Shown: positions 43,797 to 52,859, counted from the stretch's first letter. The stretch: 64,000 nt of DNA from CAZSAK01 sp964605155 (GCA_964605155.1 CAZSAK010000006.1:1-64000), one strand, 5' to 3'. Notes: generated from the sequence alone by a model not told the origin. Program-made: numbers and translations.

Positions 43797-44009
43797 CTAA
43801 AAACCAAACGAAGCCAGAAAGCGATGAAACCAGCCGCGCCGTCCCCTTCTGCGTGCCTGATTGCTGTGACCGCCATCCTTGACACTGCGCGGTGAACCCG
43901 TAGTGGCATACGACGGCACAGCATTTAAAGTCAGCACGGCCGGCGGCACGTAGGCCAACTTTTTTATGAAGTTCCTTCTAGAGGGATTATGATCCGATCT
44001 ATTACTCAT
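43797..44009 (-). CDS. Small precursor-like peptide A (Tat-like leader family)
   Basis: 70 residues. Leader SRRNFIKKLAYVPPAVLTL and NAVPSYATTGS (Arg11-Arg12), then a strongly basic tail RRRGRRGWFHRFLASFGF that has no cysteine but a Gly-Trp-Phe like that of peptide B. The ATG has AGGGTGAG upstream. First of the three peptide genes, 49 bases downstream of the PqqD-like gene. The tail looks like an amphipathic, antimicrobial-type peptide; this is inference from composition only. Confidence 0.82.
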   Translation of the reverse strand: MSNRSDHNPSRRNFIKKLAYVPPAVLTLNAVPSYATTGSPRSVKDGGHSNQARRRGRRGWFHRFLASFGF

Positions 44010-44058
44010 AACATCTCACCCTTTATTATTATCCCAATCACACGTGAGTATGATTGAC

Positions 44059-44319
44059 TTATACAGGCGCCAGAACCTTCAGTTCCAGTAATTGAGCAAT
44101 TACATCCTTGACTTGTTTTTGTGCGATATGATCTTCCACATCAAAATCACGCACAAGCTGCTCGACGATTTCATTCTCTGACAAACTGCCGTTACACCTG
44201 GACCAGATATAGCTTGCGGTCCTGTTCAGTTGATGAACCTGCATGGTCTGGTTATCCATCAGCAGGATTTCATCATCAATCTCACGTGTAATTATATCAT
44301 TTCGCTGCTTGAAAATCAT
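44059..44319 (-). CDS. PqqD-like peptide chaperone
   Basis: 86 residues from the ATG at 44319. PqqD proteins bind the leaders of precursor peptides and present them to modifying enzymes. Visible are the fold's strand and helix pattern, EILLMDNQTMQVHQLNRTASYIWSRCNG and the C-terminal helices, as in the PqqD family member seen with HprK-related kinases. The frame extends to a TTG at 44340; AAAGAG lies before the ATG, so I prefer that. Immediately upstream of the three peptides on the same strand. Confidence 0.85.
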   Translation of the reverse strand: MIFKQRNDIITREIDDEILLMDNQTMQVHQLNRTASYIWSRCNGSLSENEIVEQLVRDFDVEDHIAQKQVKDVIAQLLELKVLAPV

Positions 44320-44488
44320 AGAGTTACAGACTCTTTGCAATGCAGAAAGTTAATAAAATAATCCTCTTTTTACATGTTTGCAATTAATGCACCTGTAGAC
44401 ATAACACATTGTTATTAAATGATAATTTAAGTTGCGGCGATACGAGGGTAAGTGATAACGGCAGGTTTTGTAAACTACTCCGACACTG

Positions 44489-44524
44489 AATAGATAGAGT
44501 AGATAGAATAGATAGAATAGATAG
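44489..44524. repeat. Four copies of a 9-bp tandem repeat
   Basis: Units aatagatag, agtagatag, aatagatag, aatagatag at 44489-44524, a short AT-rich tandem repeat 6 bases from the nucleotidyltransferase stop codon, in the 210-base gap before the PqqD-like gene. Copy number could vary between strains. Confidence 0.85.
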
Positions 44525-44529
44525 AGATT

Positions 44530-45801
44530 CTAATCGATATCCGGCAGATACCTGCCGCCGATCCATTTGTTCAGTCGAATCTCATCGCTCAGGCGTGGTA
44601 TCTGCTCAATAAAGAGCAGTGCGGTCCTGATCAGATTAAAGGGGTTGAGCAGGTAATAGATATACACCCGCTTCGCGGTTACCGGAACCGAATACCTTTC
44701 AGCCAGGGTTTCCTTTGCCGGCAGCAGCCACCTGAGGACGGCTCGCACAATCCCGCGCAGCTTATCGATGTTGACGGTATTGAGGATCTCCTCGGGTATC
44801 GCCTTGTTCATGTCGTCATGCTTCACGAGTCGTTTATACATAAGCTGTTCGAACTTGTACCTGCCCTCGGTATCATCCAGAAATTGCCGGCTGTTACTGT
44901 CATTGCTCGGGCATACATCCAGGGCGATGTTGATGGTACTGTGAATCAGATCAGTAATACGATATTTGTCCGCCTGTTGGCGCAGGTCATTCCAGTCAAT
45001 GGCATCGCCATAGTGACGGATAACACGTGCCAGATCCGTGAGCTGCAGCCACGCAGCGGAGGTGGCAAAGAGCCCGCCGTGTGTCGGCACACGGTGTTTC
45101 AGGAAGTGCAGGCACAGGTGGAATATCAGGTCGGTGGGACATAAACTCCATGCATCGACCCTGGACAGTGTTACAGGACGCTTCCTTTGGAACCATTGTT
45201 CAATCAGCACCTCGTCCGTTAGCCTGAGCCTCTGCGGATGCCTGTCATGGGTGATATGCCAGTGAATCTCCACCGGGATATCCATCTCGGGTTGTGTATA
45301 GGTGATATGGTGATGGGTATCCAGGTAAAACTGCGGATCCTTGCTGCCCTCATGGTGATAACCGAGGTCGGTAAAGATGGCAATCACCTTGTCCAGGTCC
45401 TCTTTCCTGAACAGCAGGTCGATATCCTGCATTGGCCTCAGGCCAATATCCCCGTAAACCTCGTCAGCGAGCAGTGCGCCTTTTAATACGATACATTGGA
45501 TGCCCAGTCGCTCGAAAAGCGGCATGATGCGGGTAAGGATCGCATAGATATACATATTCCTCACCGTGATATCATCGTAGGACTTTTTGAGCTCATGCAT
45601 GACCTCGGCCGGTACCTTCTCGCTGGCGGGATTGTCACGCAGGCTGCGATACAACAAGGGTTTGACGGCATACCACGAAGCCGCTGACATGATCTCATCC
45701 CAGTCGGGTGACTGCTCGATTAAATCAGCAATCTGTCGGGAGGTTGCGGATATATCCAGTCGTGTACTGAACACCAGCAACTGGTTCTCGGGTGAGAGCA
45801 T
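44530..45801 (-). CDS. Uncharacterised nucleotidyltransferase-family protein
   Basis: The 423-residue protein has the pol-beta type nucleotidyltransferase core CIVLKGALLADEVYGDIGLRPMQDIDLLF (given in parts: KGALLADEVYGD, MQDIDLL, Lys107 and Asp126/Asp128), belonging to the group annotated PF14907. The C-terminal half is helical. Transfers a nucleotide to an unknown target. It begins 11 bases after the thrC stop with no strong RBS, so it is probably read through from thrC. In HprK-related kinase A loci this family is a regular partner. Confidence 0.83.
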   Translation of the reverse strand: MLSPENQLLVFSTRLDISATSRQIADLIEQSPDWDEIMSAASWYAVKPLLYRSLRDNPASEKVPAEVMHELKKSYDDITVRNMYIYAILTRIMPLFERLGIQCIVLKGALLADEVYGDIGLRPMQDIDLLFRKEDLDKVIAIFTDLGYHHEGSKDPQFYLDTHHHITYTQPEMDIPVEIHWHITHDRHPQRLRLTDEVLIEQWFQRKRPVTLSRVDAWSLCPTDLIFHLCLHFLKHRVPTHGGLFATSAAWLQLTDLARVIRHYGDAIDWNDLRQQADKYRITDLIHSTINIALDVCPSNDSNSRQFLDDTEGRYKFEQLMYKRLVKHDDMNKAIPEEILNTVNIDKLRGIVRAVLRWLLPAKETLAERYSVPVTAKRVYIYYLLNPFNLIRTALLFIEQIPRLSDEIRLNKWIGGRYLPDID

Positions 45802-45812
45802 GTGGATGTTTA

Positions 45813-46892
45813 TCAGGCCAAGTTATCGAGTATGGCCTGCTTGACAGAGCCGAGGGTCGCTTCGATCGTAATCATGGATGACTTGCTTTGTGAAATCGCG
45901 ATATCAGGATCCTTCAGGCCGTGGCCAGTCAATGTGCATATCACCTTGCAATTCTCAGGTATCCTGCCGTAGTTGATATCCCGCATTGCCCCCGCCAATG
46001 AAGTTGCCGAGGCGGGCTCACAAAAGATGCCTTCCTTTTCGGCCAGCAGTTTCTGTGCGGACAGTATCTCATCATCACTGCACTCATCAAACCAGCCATT
46101 TGATTCTTCCTTCACATTCCAGGCCTTGTCCCAACTCTGCGGATGTCCAATGCGGATGGCAGTGGCCACCGTATCCGGATTGTCGATCATGTGTCCCCTC
46201 AGAAAGGGAGCGGCCCCGCTTGCCTGATAACCGACCATAACGGGACGATTGTTGACGATCCCGTGTTCATGATATTCGCAATATCCCATCCAGTGCGCCG
46301 AGATATTGCCGGCATTGCCCACCGGCAGACAATGATACTCAGGCGCTGTGCCAAGTTCTTCAATGATCTCGAACGCAGCGGTCTTCTGTCCCTGCAACCG
46401 GAACGGGTTGATCGAATTCACGATCGTAACCGGGGCCTCTTCTGCCACCTCCTTGACCAGCTGCATCCCGGCATCGAAATTTCCCTTTATCTGGATCACC
46501 ACGGCGCCGTGCATCATGGCCTGGGCCAGTTTGCCCATTGCGATCTTGCCTTCCGGGATCAAAACAAAGGCAGTGATTTCCGCCCGGGCTGCATAGGCGG
46601 CCGCCGATGCCGAGGTATTACCGGTCGAGGCGCAGATAATTGCACGACTACCTTCCTCGATGGCCTTGGTAACCGCCATCGTCATGCCACGATCCTTGAA
46701 CGACCCGGTCGGATTCAGGCCCTCATACTTGACATAGATATCAACATCCTTGTTCAGCGTCCCCGGGATGTTGTTCAGCCTGATCAGGGGGGTGTTGCCT
46801 TCGCCAAGACTGATGATACGACTGTCATCATGTACCGGAAGGCGGTCACGGTATTTGTCTATCAGGCCCGTATAACGGCTTCTTAAGGTCAT
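45813..46892 (-). CDS. thrC: Threonine synthase
   Basis: PLP enzyme that makes threonine from O-phosphohomoserine. The 359 residues have the PLP lysine in GLNPTGSFKDRGMT (residues about 55-68) and CASTGNTSASAAAYAA. Length is that of the short class of the enzyme. It is 17 bases after hom, and the nucleotidyltransferase gene follows it within 11 bases. Last step of the alaC-hom-thrC operon. Confidence 0.95.
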   Translation of the reverse strand: MTLRSRYTGLIDKYRDRLPVHDDSRIISLGEGNTPLIRLNNIPGTLNKDVDIYVKYEGLNPTGSFKDRGMTMAVTKAIEEGSRAIICASTGNTSASAAAYAARAEITAFVLIPEGKIAMGKLAQAMMHGAVVIQIKGNFDAGMQLVKEVAEEAPVTIVNSINPFRLQGQKTAAFEIIEELGTAPEYHCLPVGNAGNISAHWMGYCEYHEHGIVNNRPVMVGYQASGAAPFLRGHMIDNPDTVATAIRIGHPQSWDKAWNVKEESNGWFDECSDDEILSAQKLLAEKEGIFCEPASATSLAGAMRDINYGRIPENCKVICTLTGHGLKDPDIAISQSKSSMITIEATLGSVKQAILDNLA

Positions 46893-46909
46893 CGGTGCTC
46901 CTGGTTGAT

Positions 46910-48226
46910 TCAGTTCTTCTTGAGGTGCTCGACACGGATGCGCGTGATCTTCCCGTTGATGGCATCCAGGGCTTCAACGCTTTTTATGGCAGAATTCATC
47001 CTGCGTTCTGTATTCTTCTGGGTCAACATGATAATGGCGGCATCGTTTGCATCTTCCATCGGTTCCTTCTGAATAACAGCTTCGATACTGATTTCCTGAT
47101 CACCGAATATACGCGTGACATCCGCCAGCACACCGGGGCGGTCGGCTGCCTGCATACGCAGGTAATAGGATGTCTGGATATCCTCGATCGGTAATATGGG
47201 TGTATCTGACAACGCCCCGGGTTGGAATGCCAGATGTGGTACACGATTTTCCGGATCTGATGTCAAGGTTCTCACAACATCCACCAGATCCGCAACCACG
47301 GCAGATGCCGTCGGTTCGGCCCCGGCCCCGGCCCCGTAATAGAGGGTCGGCCCGACTGCATCACCTGTAACCAGTATCGCATTCATGACGCCATCTACAT
47401 TGGCGATCAGTCGCCTGAATGGTATCAGGGTTGGATGTACACGCAGTTCGATCCCCTTCTCGGTCCTCCGCGCCATGCCCAGATGCTTGATGCGATATCC
47501 CAGTTGTTCGGCATAACCGACGTCTTCCCGCGTAATGTGACTGATGCCCTCGGTATACACCTTGTCGAACTGTAAAGGGATACCGAAGGCGATTGATGCA
47601 AGAATTGTGAGCTTATGGGCGGCATCGATACCTTCAATATCAAAGGTCGGATCGGCCTCAGCATATCCCAGTTCCTGGGCTTCAGCCAACACGTCGGCGA
47701 AATCACGTCCCTTGTCACGCATCTCCGTGAGGATAAAATTTCCTGTGCCGTTGATTATCCCAGCCAGCCATTCTATACGGTTTCCCGCAAGCCCTTCGCG
47801 TATCGCCTTGATGATGGGTATGCCACCGGCAACCGCGGCCTCGAAGGCAACCATCACACCCTTTTGTTGTGCCTTGGTAAAGATCTCGTTGCCATAGAGT
47901 GCAATAAGTGCCTTGTTGGCGGTCACGATGTGTTTGCCATTGTTCATGGCGCGGAAAACCAGCTCACTGGCAGGATCATAGCCACCTATCAGCTCAACGA
48001 TGATATCGACCTCGGGATCATCGACGACCTCGAATGGGTTGTTGGTTAACCTGATTCCATCAGTATTGCAGATACGTGGTCGTGACAGATCCCGTGCGGA
48101 GGCATGTGTCACGACAATACCGCGTCCCGCGCGACGCGTGATTTCATCGGCGTTGCGCGACAGCACATTGACCGTGCCGCCGCCCACTGTACCCAGCCCC
48201 AGCAGTCCTATCTTGACGGGATTCAA
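46910..48226 (-). CDS. hom: Homoserine dehydrogenase with ACT domain
   Basis: Reduces aspartate semialdehyde to homoserine. The 438-residue protein has the NAD(P)-binding motif GLLGLGTVGGGTVNVL (residues 7-22), the HomDH signature AGGIPIIKAIREGL, and a C-terminal ACT domain (about 350-430: YLRMQAADRPGVLADV) for feedback by threonine. Overlaps the alaC stop by 4 bases (ATGA) and is 17 bases before thrC. Confidence 0.95.
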   Translation of the reverse strand: MNPVKIGLLGLGTVGGGTVNVLSRNADEITRRAGRGIVVTHASARDLSRPRICNTDGIRLTNNPFEVVDDPEVDIIVELIGGYDPASELVFRAMNNGKHIVTANKALIALYGNEIFTKAQQKGVMVAFEAAVAGGIPIIKAIREGLAGNRIEWLAGIINGTGNFILTEMRDKGRDFADVLAEAQELGYAEADPTFDIEGIDAAHKLTILASIAFGIPLQFDKVYTEGISHITREDVGYAEQLGYRIKHLGMARRTEKGIELRVHPTLIPFRRLIANVDGVMNAILVTGDAVGPTLYYGAGAGAEPTASAVVADLVDVVRTLTSDPENRVPHLAFQPGALSDTPILPIEDIQTSYYLRMQAADRPGVLADVTRIFGDQEISIEAVIQKEPMEDANDAAIIMLTQKNTERRMNSAIKSVEALDAINGKITRIRVEHLKKN

Positions 48227-49434
48227 CGCCCTACACCAACAACGACGTTGCTGTTATTGTCCTGTTTGAACATCTGGCGGATACCTCGTATTGCCTGACG
48301 TGTGCGGTGTTCATTTTCAATCAGCCCGAATCGTACGTGGTCATCACCGTATTCGCCGAAACCGATACCCGGCGATACTGCCACCTTTGCCTGATCCAGT
48401 AATTTCTTGGCGAATTCGAGTGAACCCAGATGACGGTATTGTTCCGGGATGGGAGCCCATACGAACATGGTGGCCTTCGGTTTTTCAACATGCCATCCGA
48501 TCGAATTCAGGCCGTCACACAATACATCGCGTCGTTGTTTGTACGTCGCAACGACCTCCCTGACGCAATCCTGCGGTCCTTCCAGCGCGGTGATGGCGGC
48601 AACCTGTATCGGCGTAAACATACCATAATCAAGGTAGGATTTTATCCGTGCCAGCGCGGCAACCAGTTCACTATTCCCGCACATAAAACCGACCCGCCAG
48701 CCGGGCATGTTATAGCTCTTGGACAGACTGTAAAATTCCACCGCCAGATCTTTTGCGCCCGGCACCTGCAGGATCGACGGCGCAACATAACCGTCAAACG
48801 TCAGATCCGCATAAGCGAGGTCATGCACAACCCAGATCTCATATTCCCTGGCAATCGCAATCACCTTTTCAAAAAAAGGGAGGTCAACGGTTTGCGTGGT
48901 CGGATTGCCGGGAAAATTCAATACCAGCATCTTGGGACGAGGCCATGAATCCTTGATTGCCTTTTCAAGATCGGCAAAGAAATCGAAATGCGGTAGCAGA
49001 GGTACATGCCGGATATCAGCACCTGCGATGACAAACCCGTAGGGATGGATTGGATAGGCAGGATTCGGCACCAGAATCGCATCACCCGGTCCTACCGTCG
49101 CCAACGCAAGGTGAGCCAGGCCCTCCTTCGATCCGATGGTTACAATGGCCTCGGTTTCCTGGTCAAGTTCAACGCCGTAACGTTGCTGATACCAGCGGCA
49201 GATCGCGCGGCGCAGCCGCGGAATGCCACGGGATTGTGAGTAACGATGGGTATCCTCCCGCTGGGCAACCTCCACCAGTTTATCCACGATATGCCGCGGC
49301 GGCGGCTGATCGGGATTGCCCATCCCGAAATCGATAATATCTTCACCACGCGCCCGGGCCTTGGCCTTCAGCTCGTTGACGATATTGAATACATAGGGTG
49401 GCAGGCGTTTAATCCTGTGAAAATCGTCTAGCAC
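48223..49434 (-). CDS. alaC: Alanine/aspartate-type aminotransferase AlaC
   Basis: Class I PLP aminotransferase of 403 residues. Motifs: FGMGNPDQPPP (residues 36-46), NPAYPIHPYG, NFPGNPTTQ and the PLP-lysine in SLSKSYNMPGWRVGF. This AlaC type makes alanine from pyruvate and glutamate and typically precedes hom and thrC. Its stop overlaps the hom start. Upstream 49435-49622 is a divergent gap with the promoter and no gene. Confidence 0.93.
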   Translation of the reverse strand: MLDDFHRIKRLPPYVFNIVNELKAKARARGEDIIDFGMGNPDQPPPRHIVDKLVEVAQREDTHRYSQSRGIPRLRRAICRWYQQRYGVELDQETEAIVTIGSKEGLAHLALATVGPGDAILVPNPAYPIHPYGFVIAGADIRHVPLLPHFDFFADLEKAIKDSWPRPKMLVLNFPGNPTTQTVDLPFFEKVIAIAREYEIWVVHDLAYADLTFDGYVAPSILQVPGAKDLAVEFYSLSKSYNMPGWRVGFMCGNSELVAALARIKSYLDYGMFTPIQVAAITALEGPQDCVREVVATYKQRRDVLCDGLNSIGWHVEKPKATMFVWAPIPEQYRHLGSLEFAKKLLDQAKVAVSPGIGFGEYGDDHVRFGLIENEHRTRQAIRGIRQMFKQDNNSNVVVGVGR

Positions 49435-49622
49435 GCGTTCAAATCCAGATCATTCAAATAAATGCTATGTTATCAAACTTTTAAATATTCGCCAGTGATA
49501 TATCGGACAATACAGGTACGTTCATAAGCGTCCAAAAAAACCGGCACGGTTGCATCTCGGGACAGATCACGTTACTAATAAGACACACAGCGTCACTAAA
49601 GGCTTATTTCGTTACTTCCGCC

Positions 49623-50078
49623 ATGCAAGTCAGTCTTGAGGTCAATCCAGGCAGTTACGCGATTCACGCCTATGAACCCGGCAAGATCACCATCATTCTG
49701 CCGGCGGGTATGACAACACCGGCAGCCGATACCGCAAACAATGATAGCGAAGCGGAAGACCTCGATGTCGGACGGTCGCGCCGCGAGACACTCAACAACA
49801 GCCTGATCATCTCACCCGTCCAGTTAATCCGGGACTGGCCGCCGCAATCCTTTAACGAACTGAAGGCGGCCCATTTCTCCCAACTGACCGAACTGCGGCC
49901 CGAGATCGTACTGTTTGGCACCGGCGATGTGTTGCGCTGGCCCGAACCGGCCTTGTTGGCCCCCTTGTACCAGGAGGGAATCGGCGTGGAAATCATGGAC
50001 ACCGCCGCAGCCTGCCGCACATATAACATCCTGATGGCTGATGCCCGCAACTTTATTGCCGCGCTGTTGATGAAGTAA
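49623..50078 (+). CDS. Mth938-like domain protein
   Basis: A 151-residue protein of the Mth938 (DUF498) family: INSP-like NSLIISPVQLIRDWPPQSF, EIVLFGTGDVLRWPEPALL and GVEIMDTAAACRTYNILMADARNF. The human relative NDUFAF3 helps assemble complex I, which is of interest because a nuo operon lies at 53-64 kb; that link is only suggestive. Divergent from alaC. Confidence 0.85.
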   Translation: MQVSLEVNPGSYAIHAYEPGKITIILPAGMTTPAADTANNDSEAEDLDVGRSRRETLNNSLIISPVQLIRDWPPQSFNELKAAHFSQLTELRPEIVLFGTGDVLRWPEPALLAPLYQEGIGVEIMDTAAACRTYNILMADARNFIAALLMK

Positions 50079-50088
50079 TGTGCAGCGA

Positions 50089-50856
50089 TCAAACCCGCCT
50101 GGGCAAGTAGCGTAATGGATCGACAGGCTTGCCGTTTCTGCGGATTTCAAAATGCAACATCACGTGTTCGGTTCCGCTGTTACCCATCTCGGCGATGACC
50201 TGGCCGGCCTTGACTGACTGACCCTCCTTGACCAGTAATCTCCTGTTATGGGCATATGCGCTGAGGTATGTATCGTTGTGCTTGATAATAATCAGCTTGC
50301 CATAACGTACCAGGCCACTGCCGCTGTATACAACGAAACCCGCTGCCGCAGCACGCACAGGCACCCCGCTGCGACCGCCGATATCCAGTCCCTTGCGAGC
50401 GTTGTCATTGTCGGAAAAGGTGCGCAATAGTTTGCCTTCGGCAGGCCAAACCCATGTCAGCTTACCTGTGTTCGAAGGCGTTACCCGTGGTTGTGAACGT
50501 TGCTTGCCTGTATCCCTGGCGGAGTTATGCGCAACAGAAGGACTCTTGTCTGGAACCGGTGTGGTTGCCGGGTGATGTCGCTCCCCATTGGGCAAGGTCG
50601 AGATTGGCGGCAATGAAGGGGGTTGTGCACCTTCAGGCAAGGGGTAAACACGCAGTTTCTGACGGGGATAGATCGTGTAAGGTGCCTTGACGCCATTCCA
50701 GTAGGCAACATCACGATAGTCCTGGCCGTACTGGAAACTGATGGAATATAGCGTTTCGCCCCTTTTCACATAGTGATATATCTGACTGCCGCACGCGTCC
50801 AACAATAACATCAGACTGATCAAACCGGCGCAGGCCCAAAGCTTGTCATGCAACAT
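50089..50856 (-). CDS. nlpD: LysM and LytM (M23) domain lipoprotein NlpD
   Basis: NlpD activates cell-wall amidases in division. The 255-residue protein has a lipobox-like LLLDAC, a LysM domain (YHYVKRGETLYSISFQYGQ; about residues 27-71), a Pro-rich linker, and a C-terminal LytM domain. The first M23 zinc ligand, normally H of HxxxD, is Lys in KGLDIGG, and the HxH is VMLHFEIR, so the peptidase is probably inactive as in other activators. Last gene in surE-pcm-yqaA-nlpD. Confidence 0.92.
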   Translation of the reverse strand: MLHDKLWACAGLISLMLLLDACGSQIYHYVKRGETLYSISFQYGQDYRDVAYWNGVKAPYTIYPRQKLRVYPLPEGAQPPSLPPISTLPNGERHHPATTPVPDKSPSVAHNSARDTGKQRSQPRVTPSNTGKLTWVWPAEGKLLRTFSDNDNARKGLDIGGRSGVPVRAAAAGFVVYSGSGLVRYGKLIIIKHNDTYLSAYAHNRRLLVKEGQSVKAGQVIAEMGNSGTEHVMLHFEIRRNGKPVDPLRYLPRRV

Positions 50857-50869
50857 AATCGCTGAAGAG

Positions 50870-51448
50870 TTACAACTGTATCATGATAAAAACCACAACG
50901 GCGACAAGCACCAGGAACCATCCAAGTTTGTCGATATAGGTACGCAGAAAGCGTTCCATGCGTACACCGCCCCACGATATCAATCCTGCAACCAGGTAAA
51001 AGCGTGCCCCGCGGCCGATGACCGAGGCAATAAAAAATGGTAACAGTGCCATCGACACAGTACCGGCGGCAATGGTAAAAACTTTGTAAGGTATTGGTGA
51101 AAACCCGGCGACAAACACCACCCACACGCCCCATTGGTCAAACCAGTCCTTGACATGCAAAAAGGCCTCGCGATATCCCAAATCATTGATAATCGGTTCG
51201 GCCAGCTCAAAGGCGAAGTAACCGATCATATATCCGAAGATCCCGCCCGCTGCAGAAGCAACTGTGGTAAGCAGCGCGAAATGCCAGGCGCGTTTCGGTG
51301 TTGCCAGGGACATCGGTATCAGCATGACATCCGGGGGAACCGGCAGAAACGATGCTTCGGCAAAACTCAGGCCGGCAAGATACCATTGCGCATGGCGGTG
51401 TCGCGCCCACAGCAGTGCCTTGTCATATAATCTGGTAAACAGATTCAT
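50870..51448 (-). CDS. yqaA: YqaA-family membrane protein (DedA-like)
   Basis: The 192-residue protein has five to six helices and the SNARE-associated/DedA-like signature seen in PPDVMLIPMSLATPKRAW and GFSPIPYKVFTIAAG. DedA relatives move undecaprenyl phosphate or phospholipid. Start and pcm stop overlap by one base. Sits in the conserved surE-pcm-yqaA-nlpD order. Confidence 0.88.
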   Translation of the reverse strand: MNLFTRLYDKALLWARHRHAQWYLAGLSFAEASFLPVPPDVMLIPMSLATPKRAWHFALLTTVASAAGGIFGYMIGYFAFELAEPIINDLGYREAFLHVKDWFDQWGVWVVFVAGFSPIPYKVFTIAAGTVSMALLPFFIASVIGRGARFYLVAGLISWGGVRMERFLRTYIDKLGWFLVLVAVVVFIMIQL

Positions 51449-52107
51449 TAAAGATCCCCGGCCAGCATGGGTACAAAGCTGACCATGTCCAGCACCTCCT
51501 GTTCGTAGCCCTCTGTGGTGCGGGTTATCAGTTGTAGTTCCTGCACGCCTTTGTCACCCACAGGAATGACCATCCTCCCGCCAATTGCGAGCTGTTGCAG
51601 CAATGAATCGGGTACCTGGACGGGTGCGGCAGTGGCCAGGATGCCGTCGTACGGTGCGTGTTCAGGCCATCCCAGCCTGCCGTCAGAATGTTTGAGACGA
51701 ATATTGCGTATCCCCAGTTCTTGAAATCGTCTGCGTGCCAGCTTGAGCAGGGCATTGATGCGTTCAATACTGAAGACCTCGTCCACCAGCTTTGCCAGGA
51801 TCGCCGCCTGGTAACCCGATCCCGTGCCGATCTCCAGTACTTTTTTCAACGGCCCGCCGTGCAGCAATGCCTCGGTCATACGCGCAACCACGTAAGGCTG
51901 AGAAATTGTCTGGCCGGATCCGATCGGCAATGCGGTATCTTCATAGGCGCGGCTCGCGAGTGCCTCGTCAACGAACAGATGACGCGGAATTTCACGCATC
52001 ACATCAAGCACTCGATGATTTTGTATGCCCTCCTCCCTGAGGCGATTTATCAACCTGTCACGTGTTCGCTGCGAAGTCATACCGATACCGAGTCGCGATG
52101 CCGTCAT
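51448..52107 (-). CDS. pcm: Protein-L-isoaspartate O-methyltransferase
   Basis: Repairs isoaspartyl residues with SAM. The 219-residue protein has LPIGSGQTISQPYVVARMTE (residues about 57-76, shown in part), the SAM site VLEIGTGSGYQAAILA and GRLGWPEHAPYDGI. Overlaps surE by 4 bases (ATGA). Confidence 0.95.
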   Translation of the reverse strand: MTASRLGIGMTSQRTRDRLINRLREEGIQNHRVLDVMREIPRHLFVDEALASRAYEDTALPIGSGQTISQPYVVARMTEALLHGGPLKKVLEIGTGSGYQAAILAKLVDEVFSIERINALLKLARRRFQELGIRNIRLKHSDGRLGWPEHAPYDGILATAAPVQVPDSLLQQLAIGGRMVIPVGDKGVQELQLITRTTEGYEQEVLDMVSFVPMLAGDL

Positions 52108-52859
52108 GATAACTTTATCCCCTGCAGCCAGTTTGAAGTGCTTTCCAGTGCCGCATGCCTGGTAAGATCGATATGCAAAGGTGTGATCGATACACAGTGA
52201 TTATTGATGGCGTGAAAATCCGTGCCCGGGCCGGCATCCTGTTCCGGCCCCGACGGACCGACCCAGTAGATTACCCGACCCTGGGGATCTGAATCCTTGA
52301 CCACCGGCTCGGATTTGTGACGATGCCCCAGGCGTGTCACCACATATCCCTTGAGCTGTTCCCTGGGCACATTCGGTACATTTACATTCAGAATGACATC
52401 ATTGGCAAGGGTCTTGTTCTGGAGGTGATCAATCAGCTTCAACGCCACGTGGGCTGCTGTTTCATAATGTGTAGGTATCTTTCCTGCCAGTGATACGGCG
52501 ATTGCCGGCAAACCGAGAAATCGCCCCTCCATGGCAGCTGCCACCGTACCTGAATACAGGATATCATCCCCGAGGTTGGAGCCGGCATTGATGCCGGAAA
52601 TAACCATATCCGGTTCATCTTCCAACAATCCAGTGATTGCCAGATGAACACAATCCGTTGGAGTGCCGTTGACACGTATAAATCCATTATCCGATACGAA
52701 TGGCCTGAGAGGATTTTCAAGCGTCAAGGAATTACTTGCACCGCTGCGGTCCCTGTCCGGAACAACGACGGAGATTCTGGCCACTTCCTGTATGGCTTCG
52801 GCAAGACAGGATAATCCGGGAGCCAGATAACCATCATCATTACTGATCAGGATATGCAT
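52104..52859 (-). CDS. surE: 5'/3'-nucleotidase SurE
   Basis: A metal-dependent nucleotidase active on nucleoside monophosphates. The 251-residue protein starts ILISNDDGYLAPG (the SurE signature Asp8-Asp9), with SGASNSLT and GINAGSNLGDDILYSGTVAAAMEG. First gene of the surE operon. The 223 bases up to the nuoN end are AT-rich and hold the surE promoter; no other gene. Confidence 0.96.
   Translation of the reverse strand: MHILISNDDGYLAPGLSCLAEAIQEVARISVVVPDRDRSGASNSLTLENPLRPFVSDNGFIRVNGTPTDCVHLAITGLLEDEPDMVISGINAGSNLGDDILYSGTVAAAMEGRFLGLPAIAVSLAGKIPTHYETAAHVALKLIDHLQNKTLANDVILNVNVPNVPREQLKGYVVTRLGHRHKSEPVVKDSDPQGRVIYWVGPSGPEQDAGPGTDFHAINNHCVSITPLHIDLTRHAALESTSNWLQGIKLS

Noticed and set aside
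43243..44009. The three repeated peptide genes as a CRISPR-like or simple repeat
   Set aside because: They are coding paralogues with ribosome-binding sites; spacing is not regular and the repeats are not palindromic.
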